From assembly GCA_013423385.1 (NCBI GenBank), contig BLZA01000021.1:186001-250000 (forward strand): a stretch of DNA of 64,000 nt, in the 5' to 3' direction. The position numbers and the translations under genes were made by a program. The DNA is from Naganishia liquefaciens. Its lineage: Eukaryota; Basidiomycota; Tremellomycetes; Filobasidiales; Filobasidiaceae. Positions 40,835 through 51,117 of this stretch are shown piece after piece (the first letter of the stretch is position 1; the number at the start of each line of letters is the position of its first letter). A model generated the notes under the pieces. That model was not told the origin of the DNA. It ran no database searches and saw nothing but the letters and a program-made list of their open reading frames with translations.

Positions 40835-43800
40835 ATGGCATATCGCGAACCGGGTCAAGAGCGGACCTCGGAACGCAATCCATCCGGCTCGCTCGCGGCA
40901 TCTTCGACGTCTCACGGCCAGTCATTACGTCTAGACGACAGACGCTCCGCAGGAATGCAAGAACACAGGCGAGAGAGCAATGCATGGCGACACGACAGGG
41001 CGCCAGAAGACGATGCTCGTTACGACGATTACCCGCGGAATCCGGACACGGCGGAATGGTTACGTCGTACCCAGGGACGGGAAACGGAAAGGGATCGCGA
41101 AGTCTACTTGCTCGAGCGAGAACGTGATCTGCGTGAACGGGAAAAGCAAAGGGATGCGTGGTATCGACATGCGAATTCATCAGCAGCTCCGGCGCCGTAT
41201 GACAATGACCGGCAGTTGTCTCGACCACAGGCGTCTCCGCCGGCTTATGGCAAAAGTTCAAGCAGTATTCCAAGATCCGGTCGCGACGAATGGGAAAAAG
41301 AGAGAAGCCTGGCGTATCGCGAGGAAGATTATGCAAGAGGTGTCGAATCGAGTCGTCGACGACCTGAAGATGCGGATTACCAGAGGAATCTTGCGGGTGT
41401 AAGCTCTTTCATCTTTATGCTGCCCTGTCTATGTACCCGGTGATGTCCAATCTAACACCATCTTGTCTTTTCGAAGTCACGCTCGCTTGCACCGGTTGGA
41501 GGCTACCCTGCAGTCGGAACCTTATCAGTCGCGCCTCCCCGGGGAACGGTATCACCCACGGCCTATACAACTTCGGTGAGACGAGGCAGTCACGATTACC
41601 CTAGGAACACCGAGGAAGTCAGCGGCTACCCTTACTACCCGTCCCCGGCATCCACACAGCGCGAACTTGGCCATCGGGAGATTCCGACCGCCTCTGCGCC
41701 TGGATATCCTTCCAGGGCGTCTCAGCACCGTATCAGTGGGCCGCAAAATCTGCCACCGGGAAGCGAAGACAGGCCTCTTGATCCGCATCATTATTCTACC
41801 ACGGATTACCACCGTCTTGCGGGTCATGCGTATAGTCCTCCTTCACCTCAAGCAGCATCGACAGCTGCAAGGCTCGACCCGCGTCATGTTGCGTCGGAAC
41901 ATGCTGCGTGGGATGCCGCCGCCGTTGAAAGACAGCGGGAAACGGATGCCGTGGAGAGACAACGTCGACGTACGCAGAAGCCGGTTGTCGATCCTAGAGC
42001 CAGTGTTGGGTCTATAGCAGCACTTCCTCTAGCTCCCGCTGTGCCTGGACAAGCAAATCGCACTGTCAGCGGTAAAGCAGTCGTTGTGCCTGTCGCACAT
42101 TCTCCAATCCCCAACGCCGGCTACAACTATCCTTCCCGCTACTCTCACTCCGAAGCTCCATACCCGGCATCATACGATCCTTCCAGATTTTACGCCATGC
42201 CATCCAACCAGCCGCTTGTCACTCCTGCTTTCCAGCAAGCTGTTGCGGAGCGTGAAGAACGAGAAGCCGTCAAGTACAACCAATGGCAAAATCAGAAACG
42301 AGCCCGTCTGGAGGAGCTCATGGAGCAGGAAAGGAGACGTCGAGCTCGAGCGGCGGCGCGCCAAAGTCACAGCGTATCAGGCGGGAACGATTTCCTGTCC
42401 ATCTCTTCACGGAACGGTGCCGAGCACCTGGCGCCAGATTCCAACGCTCCGTCACGGTCTCATACGCCCGTCGAAGTCGGCGCCGTGGGCACTTTGCGGC
42501 GTCAGCTCAAGGCACAGCACAAGGCGGGCGCACGGGCGCGCAAGGAGCGAAAGGAGGAAATCGCGGCCGCTGCAGCGGTCGCTGCGCGCGTGCGAACGTC
42601 GCATATCGATAGCAGGTACACCAGCCCCGACAGGGTAGACGAGCTTGACGATGAACTTATGGATCTCGTGGGTGAGGAAGGGTCCGGATATGCTCCAGCG
42701 GCTTCGTCAGCGGCAGGTCCTGCTTTCGAAGCGGTCGTTGAAGCGCCCGTCAAACCACCGCCGACCCGGCCGCCTCGTCCGCCTCGAAAGAAAAACACCA
42801 AAAAGATTGAAGACCCGGCAGAGCTTCCGGACGAAGATTGGCCGACAAAAGGCATCAGGAACAAGGATGGAACGTGGCGAAAGAAGCCTGGACCGCCGAA
42901 GGGCGTCAAGAAAGGCGCAGCGCTTGGTAAATCCGGGTCCGGATCTACCACTCTGCCGCCTCCACCTGCTTCTGATCAAATTCACTATGGGGCCTCTATT
43001 GGCGACGAGCTGCACAGCGTTCCCGCGGTCTCAACTTCTTCAAGCAAGCGCCGCAAGATCAATGGCAACGGCGAGGCGGAGCGAAAAGCGGCGCCGATTG
43101 TCGATCGACAGAGTAGCCCGTACGAAGAGCTGGCCGCGATGCGCCCTGCCGATGTTGACAATGAACTCGCGGACATGCTTGGCGACCGATCACCTGCGAA
43201 CGGCACTAGTCAAGCCGCCGCTTCCGGCTCATACGCAGCGGAAGACCCGTTGGCTCGCTCACTATCTACGATAGAGCAATCCCGCCGACTCTTGCAAGAT
43301 CTGAACTCGCGGCCGGAAAGTCAGCAGCCAGAGATCCAGATGCGCACCAAAAAGACTGGCAAAAAGACACGCGATCGCGCCGGTTCCGGTAGCAATCTGC
43401 TGCAGACAGAGTCTGATCGCGCAGGATCGACAGACCCCCGAGGGGATTTTCAAGGTGGCATGCCCGGCAAGAGTGAACTCCCGCCTCACTCCTCGCTCGT
43501 GCATGATCGCGCGCTCCAAGATGACGTTCACGAACGACCTTGGGAACAGCCGCTTCAAGTCCAGAATGCCCTCACTTCTCACTCTCAATCTCGATACGAC
43601 TTGGACCCTTCAGAGTGTCAAGTTGTATCTCAGGCGGGATCCTTCAACGTTTCTCGGCAGGCTTCGCCCGTTCAGCCGACATTCGAAGATACCTATGGCG
43701 TTGACGAGATCGACGAAATGTCGCCTCCCCCTGGAGAGCATATCAACAACGCTGTGGCCAGACGAAGGCACTTGACGGTAGAGGCTATGCAAGCGCTGAT

Positions 43801-46800
43801 TTGGCAAGATTTGGCTTGTAATCAGATTCCAACTGTAGGTCTTGCAATTTTCAAGCTGCTGTCCGACTTGCTTACTTTGCATCCACCCAGGTCGCTCGTT
43901 ACGTCGGTCAAGTGATATCTGCTCGTCAAGATAACGCCAAGAAAGTGGCCGACGCTCTTGCCCGACAAGTTAAGAAGACACAAGTCAAGGCGCCTCCTAC
44001 TATCACGACAATACGTCAGAAAGCTCGTATGGCCGCCAAGGCGGTACGTAGAAGTCTTCGTTCTTTAATTCTAGTATGATCTGACTGCAATTCGTTTGAC
44101 AGGCGACTGCCTATTGGAAGAAGGCGGAGAAGGAAGAGGTTGAACTGAGGAAAAAGGCCGAGCGAGAAGCCTTGGAAAGGGCTCGAGTAGAAGAAGCTGA
44201 GCGGGAACGTCAGCGAGCAGCGAAGCGGCTGCAATTCTTGCTGGATAGCGGAGAGACCTACAGCAAGCTCATGATGAAGAAGATCAGAAGTAAGACACGC
44301 CCTTTCCTCTGAGCTAAGAGACCCCTTGTGATTAATCACTCCCGGTTTGAATAGCCGATGAGGCAATGGAGGACAGTGCAGATATCGTCGCAGAGGATAA
44401 AGGCGCCTCAGCCGATACAGATCTCGACTTAGCTGACGGTGACGAGGTCGATTTCGACCTAGATGCGCCAGGTGAGTGCATACGCACAGCACCCCCTAGG
44501 CATGAAGCTGAACAGAGTCGAAACAGACGATCCTGACATGTCTGACGAGGATTTGAGGAAGCGGGCGGCTGCTCGTGCCAGAGCGATAATGGCGCGAAAG
44601 AAGCGGGAAGCCGCTGACTTCGACGAAGAAGTGGCGGGAGAGCGATCCGCAGCAGGCAATGTCACAGGTCAGTAGCGGACCATAATCGCTCATATAAAAC
44701 CCCATTAAACCATGTTCTTCCCTTTCTAGTTTCGACAGCAGCCCTGGACTTCCAAAATCCTCTCGGCGCCGGTGTTGGCGTGATGGTCACGCAGCCGGCC
44801 ATGCTACAAGCGCAGCTGAAGGACTACCAGATGCGAGGTCTCTCTTGGCTTGCTCATCTGTACGAATCCGGTATCAACGGTATCTTGGCAGATGAGATGG
44901 GTTTGGGCAAGGTGGGTCTAATGGGACTGATGATATTCGTAAGATGCTGAGCATTCGATACAGACTATCCAATCGATATCGCTTTTGGCTTGGTTAGCTG
45001 AGACGCAAAACATTTGGGGACCTTTTCTGGTTGTGGCACCGACATCAACAGTGCACAACTGGCAGGCGGAACTCACCCGTTTCGTGCCTCGATTAAAGGT
45101 CTTGCCTCATTGGGGAACGCCAGCCGATCGAGAGATTATCCGCCGGCAGTGGTCCCGACCGTCAGTCACATTCACCGAGGATGCTCCTTTCCACATTGTG
45201 GTCACCAGTTATGACATGGTTAGTACCTGATTACTTCAGAGATCCGGAGGCGCTGAGATTTCTTCCGTTGTTCTAGGTCAACGTCGACACCCAATACTTC
45301 AAGAAAGTCAGATGGCAATACATGGTCCTGGATGAGGCCCAGGCGGTCAAGAACGCCGGCACGCAGCGGTGGACCAATCTGTTGAGTTTGAAAAGCCGAA
45401 ATCGTTTGCTTTTGACTGGTACCCCTATTCAAAACAATATGGGAGGCAAGTCTCTTCGGCGAGTTTCGCTGCGATTTATAACTAACCGGTGATGAATGCA
45501 CTCATTTTCTAGAGCTTTGGGCATTGCTCCATTTCATCATGCCCGATCTTTTCACCTCACTCCAAGACTTTACCCAATGGTTCTCGAGAGGCATCGAGGA
45601 CGGTGCGGGGCGGAAGAATGACATGTTACAGGCTCAACAGCTGCGTCGACTTCACGATGTCCTCAGGCCATTTATGCTGCGTCGTGTGAAGCGAAACGTG
45701 CAGAGCGAATTGGGAGAAAAAATAGAAAAAGACATCCTGGTCAATCTCAGTCCGCGTCAGCACATGATGTACAAGGCGTTACGCTCCAATGCGTCTGTCA
45801 AGGCCATTCTCGATTCAGCCAAGGACAACTCCGATACTTCTACCAAAAGGAACGCGCTCATGAATGTCGTTATGCAATTCCGAAAGGTCGGTAGTATATT
45901 GCACACTTTCTCCCGATTATTGCTGATACTGATTTTTCTCCAGGTCTGCAATCATCCCGAGTTGTTCGAGCGCGCCGATGTCACAGCTCCATTGTCTTTC
46001 AGCACGTTCAGTTCCAGTGGCGATCTCCTTCGCGAACAGTCGCTATACCTTCCGGACTCTTGCAAGAACCCGATCCGAATTCATCTGCCCCGCATCGTCT
46101 GGGAGGACGGGGGAGTTGTTAGCCGACCATTTGAGGAGGGCAGAGCGGGATTTGAAACGAGATACTTGCACAACCTGATGAATATTTGGTCTCCTGATAA
46201 CCTTATCAAGTCGCTCGAGGACAAAGGTAAGCACATCGATGTGTCACGCTCTTGCTCCTGCTGACTCTCGGTCATTCCAGACTCTGCATTTGGATTCCTC
46301 AGTATCACCAAAGATTCTATCTCCGATCTGAGCCGAAAGGCCCGAGAGCCTGCCATTGTACAGCTGATCCGATCTGACCTAGAGATGCTACATCAGCGAA
46401 GTTCAGAATTGTAAGTCCAGTCAGATCGAACATCAGACTTTGGCGCTCAGCCGGCCATGCCGATACAGAAAACCGGTGTCGTCGTTTTCTATCGAGCTCA
46501 AGCTTCGCAAACGCTTCATGGTTGACGCGGACGTCCAGCCTCACAAAATCGCGTTACATACGTGGAGACAATCCTACCTAAGCCGAACCGATGCGCGATT
46601 CACGTTGGAAGAGGTCGTCGCGCCGCCAATCCTTGTAGAATGCTCTAGTCGCTCTTTCAATATTTTGCAGCAAGACTTCAAGGATTCGCTTCTCGACAAA
46701 CTCGCCCTTTACGGTTTACCGCCCGTTACAGCAGACGATCCCGCCATAGTTGCCAGGGTTCAAGAGACCCTGCCAGAATTGCCGCCGATCGGTCTTTTGC

Positions 46801-47812
46801 GAAATAGTTCTGAAGATCAGCGACCAGTCTCCGCGATGCGATTTCCCAGTATGAAGCGGCTGATCTTTGACTCCGCTAAATTGGCCCGATTGGATAGCCT
46901 TTTACGCGAGCTCAAGGCGGAAGGGCACCGAGTGCTTATCTACTTTCAGATGACGAAAATGATGTCGATCTTCGAAGAGTATCTTGTCTATCGTCAACAT
47001 AGATACCTGCGCCTGGACGGTGGCACGGCTATTGCTGATCGACGCGATATGGTCAATGCGTGGCAGACCAAGTGAGTTGTCTACAGCAATTCCGGGAAAT
47101 TGTCCTTGACTGACAGCCGACTTCCAGCCCGGACATTTTCATATTCATGCTCAGTACACGAGCCGGTGGTTTGGGTATCAATTTGACCGCCGCGGACACT
47201 GTGATCTTCTACGAGCACGACTGGAACCCGTCGAACGACGCGCAGGCCATGGATCGAGCGCACCGTGTTGGGCAGACCCGACAAGTTACCGTTTACCGAT
47301 TGATTTGTCGTGGCACAGTCGATGAACGCATGTTGCACCTCGCCCGGAATAAAAAGGATGTTCAAGACATCGTTGTTGGAAACAAGTCGCTTGACGAGAT
47401 CAACGCTCAGAAGGAGATTGTGTCCATGCTCCTGGCGGACGAAGACGACTCGACAGATGTTCCGAGCTTTGGTAACCGATCAGCAGGGTTCGGCTCGACG
47501 TTTGCAACTAGCGCCTTGGCAGATGTTGACGACGAGGATGGCTTCTTTTCCAGCAAAAAGACTGGGGATGAGGAAGGTGGAGAGGGGCTGGTTCCCAAAC
47601 CCAAAGCCAAGTCGAAGCGAAAGGCGGAAGGGGATGACGAAGCAGACAGCGTCAAACGTCCGCCCAAGAAGCGAGCGCCGAAGCCGACTGTTGACGGAGA
47701 GGCTCCCAAAGCCAGAAAAAGCAAGAAGGCTGTTCCCAAATCGGAACCACCCAGCGAGCTACCCAGTAATGCCGGGACGCCGATACAGCAGGCAGGAACT
47801 CCGGAGATGTAG
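40835..47812 (+). CDS. INO80: INO80 chromatin-remodelling ATPase
   Basis: INO80 is the Snf2-family motor that slides and edits nucleosomes in transcription, replication and repair. Fourteen exons give 2066 residues: 40835-41398, 41477-43834, 43891-44043, 44103-44289, 44355-44471, 44527-44667, 44730-44911, 44964-45218, 45277-45445, 45513-45886, 45944-46226, 46281-46410, 46469-47071 and 47128-47812. The first 950 residues are a charged, Ser/Pro-rich tail. The DBINO region ([20 protein letters not shown] through [10 protein letters not shown]) lies near 975-1080. Walker A is DEMGLGKT near residue 1235, DEAQ near 1340. The long family-specific insertion follows, then the helicase C half with [19 protein letters not shown] and [12 protein letters not shown]. 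The basic tail ends [11 protein letters not shown]. The ninth intron (45446-45512) is GC-AG. Confidence 0.96.
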
Positions 47813-47871
47813 TTGGCCTGCGGGTCACCTTGGCAATTTGTAACAATGCAATAGTCTTTCTGCATGGCATT

Positions 47872-48960
47872 TTATACAACGACAACACTCCAGAACATGT
47901 CGTACATCTGGCCCGCTTGCGGCGACTGCTCGGACTTGGCTAGCTGAGCCCGTACTTCGACTCTGCCGTCGAGATGCCGATTCCAAAGGGCTTTCCAGGA
48001 CATTGGTGAATGGCTGACATATCTTCAGACGACTTTCGGGCAACCAAGCGATCAAGCTCACCAGAAATAAACGTCTTGCCCTTCTTTTGACACCGGAACA
48101 TCTCTCTGAGTTGAATTCGCCATGCCTTTCTGAATGCCAAAAATAATGCTGCCTGGCGTGTGATCTAGCAAGTTCCAAAGCGTCAAGGCCAGTCTCACTT
48201 GACGTTCCTGTGAAAACAGATGGAAGAGCGCGAATGCTGAGATTGCGCGAATCTTGCACCCGTCCGTCGAATTTGGGTTCAAACCGGCAGCGGATACTGA
48301 TAGGGGATCTGCTGCCAGGAGATCGGAATTTATGAACTGCACTCGCGTTTCGTCTTTGTCTTGGAACAGCTGCCATCCAAGCTCAGACCATTCTGTCACG
48401 CCAAACATTAGTATAGGCTATGTTTTAATATTTCAATTCTCAGGTCCCGGCTCTGTCGCGCAAGCTCTACTCGGCGCTTTCTTCATGAAAATTGGAGACT
48501 CACGCGGGTTCGAATCTACGGCCCACACTTGACCTGCTGGCCATCCATCCTGTACCACGCGCCTAGCATCGACGCCCGCTGTTATGCGAGAATCGGTTTC
48601 AGGAGAATCAGTGATAACACGAGACGACGTTACAGAGGACCGGCTCGGATTGGGTCTCTCCGCCGGCTCACCCTAGGCGAACTTACTGAAACAACCTGCA
48701 TCCAGATAAATCGAATCCGGAAGTCTTGCCAATATCGAAAAGACCTCGGAATAGCAGGGACATTTGTGAACCTTCGCTCTGCCACGAAGGTCAGCCTATT
48801 TAGAATCTTTGTCCGCTGTCGTCACACGATTCGGGGAGTAAAGGAGCAGGGCAGATGAAGAGGGTCTCACTTGTTCTGAAGCTGGTACGCGCCCACCGAC
48901 ATGACTCTTAAGGCAGTCGAGTCGACCCAGACTATCGACAAGATGCTGCGTTATAGCCAT
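47872..48960 (-). CDS. SAM-dependent methyltransferase-like protein, fungal family
   Basis: Exons on the minus strand are 48871-48960, 48687-48795, 48504-48578, 48062-48392 and 47872-48013; they join to 248 residues. The SAM-binding motif I is DSIYLDAGCFTGVDARRVV, motif II is GQVWAVDSNPQW, and FINSDLL follows. Later blocks are LALTLWNLLDHTPGSIIFG, HSPMSWKALW and MFWSVVVV. This order matches a fungal family of short methyltransferase-like proteins often seen beside secondary-metabolism genes; the substrate is unknown. The acceptor before QWSELGW is preceded by a perfect branch site (ACTAAT). The neighbour INO80 ends 59 bp away and converges. No neighbour suggests a biosynthetic cluster. The N-terminus is shorter than in some relatives. 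Confidence 0.82.
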
Positions 48961-49055
48961 GCGAATCTCGTAGAATGCATTCTAACTAGTGAATTCATTG
49001 CAGCTGGCCCCCACCCCCAGTCAGAGGTAAAAAAAAAACGTCATGAATAAAGGCC

Positions 49056-49060
49056 AAAAA
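49056..49060 (-). terminator. RNA polymerase III terminator of tRNA-Thr
   Basis: A run of five T on the transcribed minus strand begins 15 bases after the tRNA 3' end. A longer T run (49029-49038) follows as a backup. Confidence 0.7.
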
Positions 49061-49074
49061 GGTTTTTCTTTCGA

Positions 49075-49163
49075 TGCCCGCACCCCGGATCGAACGAGGG
49101 ATCGCTGCATGCCCAAAAGGGCTTGGGTACAAGTGCAGTGCCTTACCACTTGGCCATACGGGC
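49075..49163 (-). tRNA. tRNA-Thr (anticodon UGU) with 17-nt intron
   Basis: Read on the minus strand, the acceptor stem pairs GCCCGTA with TGCGGGC. The D arm is GCC-loop-GGC, the anticodon stem pairs CTGCA with TGCAG, and the T arm pairs CCTCG with CGGGG around TTCGATC. The spliced seven-base anticodon loop is CTTGTAA, so bases 34-36 are TGT, reading ACA (Thr). The intron (49111-49127) follows position 37, the canonical place, and folds on itself (GCCC...GGGC). A T5 run on the minus strand (49056-49060) ends transcription. Confidence 0.93.
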
Positions 49164-49267
49164 TGTACTTCTAGAGACATCACAAGTTGCAATATAACCA
49201 TTCTTTCCAGCTGGACACAACTTTATGACATCCGGAAGAAAGACGCAGGACTCCCGGGCAATCTCAT

Positions 49268-49287
49268 CACTTCGCCATACGGGCTGT
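49268..49287 (-). repeat. Partial tRNA-Thr 5' end copy
   Basis: Twenty bases match the 5' end of the tRNA-Thr gene and its flank (49147-49166) with one mismatch, covering the start of the gene and its A-box. The rest of the cloverleaf is absent, so this is a fragment. Confidence 0.6.
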
Positions 49288-49427
49288 CATGCTGAGCGCA
49301 CGCCCCTTGCAATTTGGCGGCGCTCAGACTTTCTTTAGCTTGGTCTCGCTTCTCGTATACATCACACCTGCTTGACATGGGCTTATAGGTGAGCCGACGG
49401 TAGCAGAACTTCTAGGGTAATTCTTCT

Positions 49428-49449
49428 TTACCACTTGCACATATGGGTT
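49428..49449 (-). repeat. Decayed A-box-like tRNA fragment
   Basis: A second, more diverged stretch resembles the same tRNA 5' region (GCAAGTGGTAAAG on the minus strand). It has no matching 3' half. Confidence 0.35.
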
Positions 49450-49952
49450 AGGTTGTAGGACGCCTGAGATGCTTGTGCATGTCGGTAATGGCTGTGGTGA
49501 AAGCTAGTCGGCCGCGATCTAGCGCTTCTATGTCAGGAGAGATTACACTCAATGGCATTCCTGGCATCCTGAAGCAGCCTTGTCTCACCTGAAGATGAGG
49601 CAATCACCAATGCGCTGCATTATCTGTGTCGAGATTTCCTTCCGACCAGCATGCCTGAGAACCACCTCGGTCGGCCCATCGTCATGCTCAGTGTCTAGTT
49701 GTGGCATTAGCTGTCGAACTGCTCGAGGCGACAGGCAATCGAGCCCCTATCCATATTAATTGTACATCGATCTAGCGCCAGCCTCGCCTGCGCTGCTTCC
49801 GCTTCCGGCTGTTGGCGAACAACCGTGCGCGCGGACATCTCCGGTGCTTCCGATCTACTGGCAACCAGCTTGACATGTGAGGAATAAGCTTCTTCAAAGC
49901 CAGTCTCATACGCGGAGTGTCGACAATTCAACGATATCATACAGTAGAGGTC

Positions 49953-51112
49953 ATGCCAAGACCGTCCGTGACACGGAGACTGGCATTACACTTCAACTTC
50001 GGTGCCATGTCACGGGGTTATAGTACCTCGAACTTCGACGTCTCGCGGCCCTTCACTCGCGAATCCTTGGAACAACTCAAATCCTACTTCAAGACTCCCC
50101 TTGAGCCGTCAGTCAGCTGGCACCCAGCCACCGACTGCCAAAATCCGCCTGTGACACCGGGAGCATCGTCGTCGGATCACATCTCGTCTGCCTCGCCCTC
50201 CGGACCATTCAAGCCCTATGCGTATGACCCGAGCCATCCCCGACATGCGGCTGTGCTTGTGCCCATAGCCAACGTTGCCGTTCCATCGGACTTACGAGCG
50301 GCGGGTACCGATCCTATGCAGCCTTCGATTCTCCTCGAGGTCAGGAGCAGTAACATGCGATCACATGGTGGTGAAGTCAGGCAAGTTGCGTATCGGCTTC
50401 CAGCTCAACGGTCTAACCGAGTGGTCATGCCCCAGCTTCCCAGGCGGCAAATGGGACAAGGCAAGCCGAACGGAACCCGATAACAGCATCAGGACTGACG
50501 TTCCTTAGACTGATGCCTCATTACTGGACGCTGCTATTCGCGAGACGAGCGAGGAACTCGGCGTTTCCGTAGACCAGATTGAATACCTGGGTCAATTTGC
50601 TGAGCCGGAAGTCAGCTACAAAGGCTTGGTCGTTTGGCCCTTTCTGGCAAGTCGTTATGACTTTCTCGGAGCATTCCTGACGTTTCCCCCAGGCATTCGT
50701 GCACCAAAGACGAGACGCCAGACCAGGCGTCTTGCCCGAGCTAGATCTAACAAGATTGCGACTTTCGTCAGCCGAAGTACAAAGCGTCGTCGCCTTACCG
50801 CTACCATCTTTACAAAGCCTGTCGATCTCCAAAATACCCGCGCTGAAGCTCGAACGACAGCTCTTTCGGAATCGCTTTCCATACGAAGTCATCGATATCT
50901 CGAAGGCCCCAGTACTGGAGACCGCAGAGAGATCTACCGGGTGGACCACGTCCATTGTCTCTCGAGGCCTGACCGACAAGGTGGAAGTATGGGGGTTGAC
51001 AGGCTGGTTCGTTGATGTATTTCTGCGGAGATTGGGCATATGGACCGAGATAGATCGCAAGCCCGTAGCGAATCATGTTCCGCCAGAGCATACGTACAGA
51101 TCAGGGCTGTGA
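49953..51112 (+). CDS. Nudix hydrolase, CoA diphosphatase-like (PCD1/NUDT7-8 type)
   Basis: These enzymes split CoA and its derivatives into 4'-phosphopantetheine and 3',5'-ADP, and act on some damaged nucleotides. Exons 49953-50380, 50436-50460 (25 nt), 50509-50646 and 50693-51112 give 336 residues. The Nudix box is FPGGKWDKTDASLLDAAIRE, then TSEELG (REtsEELG at 162-169), with CoA-type spacing. Upstream is HAAVLVPIANVAVPS; downstream are YKGLVVWPFLAF and the C-terminal VWGLTGWFV. The N-terminus is basic and lacks acids (MPRPSVTRRLALHFNFGAMS), like a mitochondrial presequence. All three introns start with GC in strong context (AG|GCAAGT, AAG|GCAAGC, CTG|GCAAGT); each is required to keep the Nudix box and frame. 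Its stop codon lies 5 bp from that of the convergent PSO2 gene. Confidence 0.92.
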
Positions 51113-51117
51113 ACGAT

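Larger units (their letters stand above)
48961..49952. other. Intergenic with tRNA-Thr and tRNA-like fragments
   Basis: Besides the tRNA gene and its partial copies listed separately, this holds the divergent promoters of the methyltransferase and Nudix genes. No other gene is recognised. Confidence 0.5.

Noticed and set aside
42502-42951. A 149-codon minus-strand frame within INO80
   Set aside because: Shadow of the long coding exon; it stays open because of codon bias on the other strand.
48507-48516. Perfect tRNA B-box sequence (GGTTCGAATC)
   Set aside because: No acceptor, D or anticodon stems can be folded around it, and it overlaps an exon end of the methyltransferase gene.
50626-51015. 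Alternative long frame continuing past the third Nudix intron
   Set aside because: It requires retaining the GC-AG intron and leaves the family; the other phase restores the conserved C-terminus.
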